Assembly: GCA_025362915.1 (NCBI GenBank)
Contig: JANYEU010000420.1
Span: 1-8,705, forward strand
Source: Chitinophagaceae bacterium
Lineage (GTDB): Bacteria > Bacteroidota > Bacteroidia > Chitinophagales > Chitinophagaceae
DNA length: 8,705 bases
Direction of reading: 5' to 3'
Part shown: one piece after another, positions 5,510 through 8,705 of the stretch
Layout of the letters: the number at the start of each line of letters is the position of its first letter
Position numbering within the stretch: the first letter of the stretch is position 1
Notes under the pieces: model-generated
The model's input: the letters and a program-made list of their open reading frames with translations, nothing else
What the model was told of the DNA's origin: nothing
Databases searched by the model: none
Position numbers and translations under genes: made by a program

Positions 5510-6130
5510 ATGGAGATAGGAGAAAGGATAGTACAGAAGGCGCACGAACTGTTTATGCGATACGGCATCCGAAGCATCAGCATGGATGAAATATCCAGCC
5601 AACTAGGTATCTCGAAGAAGACAATTTATCTGTCGTACAAAGACAAGGACGCTTTGGTGGATGGTGTGCTGGATATAAAAATTAACAAGATGCAATGCAA
5701 CTGTTCTTCCGTACAAAAAAATTCTTTGAATGCAGTACATGAAATGTTTTTGGGATTGGACATCATGGAGGAGGTATTTGCAGGATTTAATCCTTCCTTT
5801 TTATTCGATTTGGAAAAGTATCATCCCAAACAATACAAGAAATTTACCGACCACCACAACACTTATCTGTACGATACGATAAAACAGAACTTAGAGAAAG
5901 GCATAGCGGAAGGTAATTACAGGGAGGAAATAGATGTGGATATTATTGCCAAGTACCGGATTGGGAGCATGTTCCTGATTTTTAACATGCACTATTTTCC
6001 GCATGGCAGCTATCCATTATCGAAGCTTGCCATCGAGATAACTGATCACTTTTTGCACGGATTGGTAACAGAAAAAGGGAAAGAATTGATTACTAAATAT
6101 AAACTTGAAAGAAAAAAACAACTATTATGA
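5510..6130 (+). CDS. TetR-family transcriptional repressor of the efflux operon
   Basis: This 206-residue protein has the typical TetR length and an N-terminal DNA-binding domain. IVQKAHELFMRYGIRSISM leads into the helix-turn-helix at about 24-44 (MDEISSQLGISKKTIYLSY), followed by KDKDALV. The remainder is helical and variable, as expected for a ligand-binding and dimerisation domain; the inducer cannot be read from it. The ATG at 5510 follows a good Bacteroidetes promoter and an overlapping inverted repeat, so autorepression is likely. Its TGA overlaps the ATG of the tolC-type gene (6127-6130), which ties it to the efflux genes. Regulators at this position commonly repress the downstream TolC-adaptor-RND genes until a toxic compound is present. 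That role is inferred from context. Confidence 0.92.
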   Translation: MEIGERIVQKAHELFMRYGIRSISMDEISSQLGISKKTIYLSYKDKDALVDGVLDIKINKMQCNCSSVQKNSLNAVHEMFLGLDIMEEVFAGFNPSFLFDLEKYHPKQYKKFTDHHNTYLYDTIKQNLEKGIAEGNYREEIDVDIIAKYRIGSMFLIFNMHYFPHGSYPLSKLAIEITDHFLHGLVTEKGKELITKYKLERKKQLL

Positions 6131-7473
6131 TTACACACAAACAAGCAAAAACAGCGTTGATGTATGTGTTGCTGTTGGTTGCATCTGGTGCATCTGCACA
6201 AATGCCAGCAACTAACACACATAGTTTCACGTTGCAACAAACAGTAGAGTATGCAAAAAAGAACAACACACAGGTAAAGAATGCACTACTGAACCTTGAC
6301 ATCCAGAAACAGATAAATCGTGGCATTACAGCCGCAGCCCTGCCTACACTCTCTGGAAACATTGCTGCAACAAAGTATTTCGATATACCAGTTCAGGTTA
6401 TTCCTGCAGGACCACTTGCCGGTCCCGAAGACAAAGCACTTAGTTTTGGATTAAGCTACAACTCTACAGCTGCCTTGCAATTGCAACAATTGCTGTTTGA
6501 TGGGCAGGTATTTGTAGGATTGCAAGCGAGGAAAGCTTCTATCGATTTTCAGACAAAGAACATCGAAGTAACCGAAGAGGCGATCAAGACCAATGTAGAG
6601 AAAGTATATTATCAGTTGGTGGTTAGCAAAACGCAGATTGCGTTAATAGATGCCAACATAGCTAGACTGGAAAAACTACAACATGACACGAAAGAGTTGT
6701 ACAAGACTGGCTTTGCCGAAAAGCTGGATGTGGATAAGATAGATGTGCAGGCAACCAACCTGAAAACACAAAAACTTAGCATTGTAAACAACATAAACAT
6801 TGGCTACTTAGGTTTAAAAACCTTGATAGGGATGCCAACTAAAGAGGTGTTGCAATTGACCGATACCCTAAGTGAAGCGCAAATAAAGGACGGCATCCTG
6901 CAAGATGCGCCTTATCAATACAGCGACAGAAAGGAATATCAATATGCAATGCTTGGCAAGAAGTTGAATGAATACAATATCAAACGATATAAACTTTCGT
7001 ACTTGCCAACAGTATCCCTAAGCGGAACTTATGCCAAGCAGGCGTATAGGCATAGTTTCGATTTCTTTCAAAAAGGTGATTGGTATCCTGCATCTTGGGT
7101 AGGGTTGAATATCTCGATACCAATATTTGATGGCTTCGCGAAGGATTCTAAAATAAAACAATCCAAGCTTGAACTACAACAAACAGAAAACAACATCGAT
7201 AACTTGAAACGCACCATTGATAGTGATGTGGAACAAGCTACACTGAACTATAAGACGGCAGTGGCAACCATAGATTTCCAAAAGAAAAATATGGAATTGG
7301 CTGAGACGGTTTACAACCAAACCAAGAAGAAGTTTGAGATAGGAACAGGTAGCAATACGGAGATAACGGCTGCACAAACAGATTTGGTTACTGCGCAAAC
7401 CAACTATATCAATGCCTTGTACAGTGCCATTATTGCCAAGGTTGATTATCAAAAGGCAATAGGGAAACTTTAG
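6127..7473 (+). CDS. TolC-family outer-membrane efflux protein
   Basis: The 448-residue protein begins with a signal peptide: a basic start, a hydrophobic core and an ASA cleavage site after residue 24. It then shows the two repeats of the outer-membrane efflux protein (OEP) family. Each has long amphipathic helices and a short beta segment. The first starts FTLQQTVEYAKKNNTQVKNA, and the second includes SYLPTVSLSGTYAKQ. VGLNISIPIFDGF (about 345-357) is the typical strand before the final helical hairpin. As a trimer it would form the outer-membrane channel and periplasmic tunnel of a tripartite pump. Its ATG overlaps the tetR-type stop, so the two are co-transcribed. The adaptor gene follows after 119 bp. 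The substrate is unknown. Confidence 0.94.
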   Translation: MITHKQAKTALMYVLLLVASGASAQMPATNTHSFTLQQTVEYAKKNNTQVKNALLNLDIQKQINRGITAAALPTLSGNIAATKYFDIPVQVIPAGPLAGPEDKALSFGLSYNSTAALQLQQLLFDGQVFVGLQARKASIDFQTKNIEVTEEAIKTNVEKVYYQLVVSKTQIALIDANIARLEKLQHDTKELYKTGFAEKLDVDKIDVQATNLKTQKLSIVNNINIGYLGLKTLIGMPTKEVLQLTDTLSEAQIKDGILQDAPYQYSDRKEYQYAMLGKKLNEYNIKRYKLSYLPTVSLSGTYAKQAYRHSFDFFQKGDWYPASWVGLNISIPIFDGFAKDSKIKQSKLELQQTENNIDNLKRTIDSDVEQATLNYKTAVATIDFQKKNMELAETVYNQTKKKFEIGTGSNTEITAAQTDLVTAQTNYINALYSAIIAKVDYQKAIGKL

Positions 7474-7474
7474 C

Positions 7475-7499
7475 TAGTTATGAATGATGAGTTATGAGT
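7475..7499 (+). repeat. Heptad repeat after the tolC-type stop codon
   Basis: One base after the TAG stop (7471-7473) come TAGTTAT, GAATGAT, GAGTTAT and GAGTA. These are units of the same type as at 523-546 and 3750-3777. TGA or TAG codons fall in all three frames. The remaining spacer to 7592 is A/T-rich, with two tandem TTCAATCA copies (7533-7548) and nine T (7556-7564). I see no promoter or stable hairpin there. Confidence 0.65.
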
Positions 7500-7592
7500 A
7501 AAAGAGAGTACCTACCTAATCATTCTATTCATTTCAATCATTCAATCACAATTCATTTTTTTTTATTCAAATCACATCTAATCATAATTAAC

Positions 7593-8705
7593 ATGAAACA
7601 ATTAAGAACAACAATACTGATACTATCAGTAATCATCATGGTGGCCTGCGGTGGAAATAAAACCGGAGATTCTGCCCTTAAAGAAAAGAAAGATCAGTTG
7701 GCAAAACTGAAAGACCAACAAACTGCATTGGTTACACAAATTGCAGGGTTGGAAGCTGATATTGCCAAACTTGATCCATCTTCTGTAGTGGCAGAAAAGG
7801 CAAAACTGGTGGCTATAGAAACTATTGCACCCCAACCATTCAGTCATTTTATTGATTTGGAAGGAAAGGTTGATGCGGTTAATATCTCTTATGTAACGCC
7901 CAAGAATGGTGGCGGACAAGTGAAGGCAATCTTTGTAAAGAAAGGGGATGAAGTAAAGCAAGGTCAATTGTTGCTTCAATTGGATAATACCATTGCTAAA
8001 CAAAATGTTGCCGCTGGCGAACAAGGTTTAAAAACATTGCGCACCCAGCTAAACTTTGCCAAGACAATGTATGAAAAACAAAAGAGCTTGTGGGCTGAGA
8101 ACATTGGTACAGAAGTACAGTTGATCAGTGCAAAAAACAATGTTGACAACCTGGAATCACAACTAAAGACAACAGAGGAACAAGTGAAAATCTCTAAGGA
8201 GCAACTAAACTTCACCAATGTTTATGCTGATGTAAGTGGTGTTGCAGATGACGTTAATGTACGTGTGGGAGAAGCTTTTATGGGTGTTTTGGGTAATGCG
8301 CCACAAATTAAGATTGTAAATGCAAGCGACCTTAAAGTGGTGGTTAACATCCCTGAAAACTACATCAACAAGGTACATGTAGGTAGTAAGATAAAGGTAA
8401 ATCTTCCCGACATAAAGAAAACTATTGAAGCAACTGTAACCGTGGCAAGCAATCTTATTGATGCCAATAGCAGAAGCTTTTATGTAGAAGCCAAGATTCC
8501 TTCTAATAAGGACTTTCATCCTAATCAGATAGCACTTGTAAACATACAGGATTACACAAACGCTAAGGCAATTGCTGTATCTGTAAATACTTTGCAGAAT
8601 GATGAAAAAGGAAAGTATGTGATGGTGGCTGCACAAGAAGGAGCCAAGTTGGTAGCTAAGAAAAAGCCTGTTACCATTGGTGAACTATATGGTGATAAGC
8701 TTGAA
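7593..8705 (+). CDS. RND efflux periplasmic adaptor (membrane fusion lipoprotein), 3' end missing
   Basis: The frame opens at the ATG at 7593 and runs without a stop to the window edge, giving 371 residues; the C-terminus is lost. A signal peptide ends in MVAC (Cys19), so this is probably a lipoprotein anchored to the inner membrane. Residues 28-61 form a coiled coil with leucines every seven residues (39, 46, 53, 60). The first half of the lipoyl domain follows (about 95-132, with GGGQVKAIFVKKGDEVKQGQLLLQLDN), then an alpha-helical hairpin (about 133-210), the second lipoyl half (YADVSGVADDVNVRVGE) and a beta-barrel domain. Such adaptors link the inner-membrane RND pump to the TolC channel. 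The RND pump gene is expected just beyond the window. No promoter is visible in the 119-bp gap, so it is probably transcribed with the tolC-type gene. Confidence 0.95.
   Translation, partial: MKQLRTTILILSVIIMVACGGNKTGDSALKEKKDQLAKLKDQQTALVTQIAGLEADIAKLDPSSVVAEKAKLVAIETIAPQPFSHFIDLEGKVDAVNISYVTPKNGGGQVKAIFVKKGDEVKQGQLLLQLDNTIAKQNVAAGEQGLKTLRTQLNFAKTMYEKQKSLWAENIGTEVQLISAKNNVDNLESQLKTTEEQVKISKEQLNFTNVYADVSGVADDVNVRVGEAFMGVLGNAPQIKIVNASDLKVVVNIPENYINKVHVGSKIKVNLPDIKKTIEATVTVASNLIDANSRSFYVEAKIPSNKDFHPNQIALVNIQDYTNAKAIAVSVNTLQNDEKGKYVMVAAQEGAKLVAKKKPVTIGELYGDKLE

Noticed and set aside
7549..7592. Terminator between the tolC-type and adaptor genes because of the nine-T run
   Set aside because: No stable GC-containing stem precedes the T run, and a shared operon is expected for these genes.
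7626..8636. Minus-strand open frames across the adaptor gene
   Set aside because: The plus-strand frame from 7593 carries a signal peptide, lipoyl halves and a hairpin. The minus-strand frames are Cys/Phe-rich shadows.

Overview
The window looks like chromosomal DNA from a member of the Bacteroidota, probably a Chitinophagaceae or Sphingobacteriia-type organism. The protein families and their wording fit that phylum (MqnC, DnaX, a lipoprotein RND adaptor with an N-terminal coiled coil). There are essentially no Shine-Dalgarno sequences. Several start regions carry good matches to the Bacteroidetes promoter (-33 TTTG and -7 TAnnTTTG). The placement is inferred from these signs, not from a database match.

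Layout. Positions 2-520 (+) hold the 3' part of an unrecognised protein gene. It converges on mqnC (651-1775, -) across a strong bidirectional terminator hairpin nested inside a 24-bp inverted repeat made of 7-nt units. mqnC encodes the dehypoxanthinyl-futalosine cyclase of the futalosine menaquinone pathway. Upstream of it on the same strand lie dnaX (1862-3718, clamp loader tau/gamma), a thioredoxin-fold putative lipoprotein with a single active-site cysteine (3849-4376), and a MerR-type regulator with a long basic N-terminal extension (4373-5083). The last two overlap by 4 bp. A 426-bp divergent intergenic region follows. It holds a 142-bp element bounded by 11-bp inverted repeats around four 21-bp tandem repeats, several palindromes, and a promoter/operator in front of a tetR-type gene (5510-6130, +). 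That gene overlaps a tolC-type outer-membrane efflux gene (6127-7473) by 4 bp. A periplasmic RND adaptor gene follows (7593 to the window edge, cut off), so this is the start of a tetR-tolC-adaptor-(pump) efflux operon.

Most notable signals. (1) dnaX has a run of ten A on its coding strand just after clamp-loader domain III, and both shifted frames stop within ten codons. This is the arrangement expected of programmed frameshifting or transcriptional slippage that makes a short gamma subunit. An in-frame A AAA AAG heptamer lies further downstream. (2) Seven-nt tandem repeats sit in several intergenic regions, three of them just after stop codons. Because 7 is not a multiple of 3, they place stop codons in all three frames. 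(3) The MerR protein begins with QLDLF, a match to the beta-clamp-binding pentapeptide. (4) The 142-bp element in the divergent region resembles a small non-autonomous mobile element. (5) A 9-bp inverted repeat overlaps the tetR promoter and is a likely autoregulatory operator. No rRNA, tRNA, CRISPR array, transposase gene or obvious new defence system is visible.
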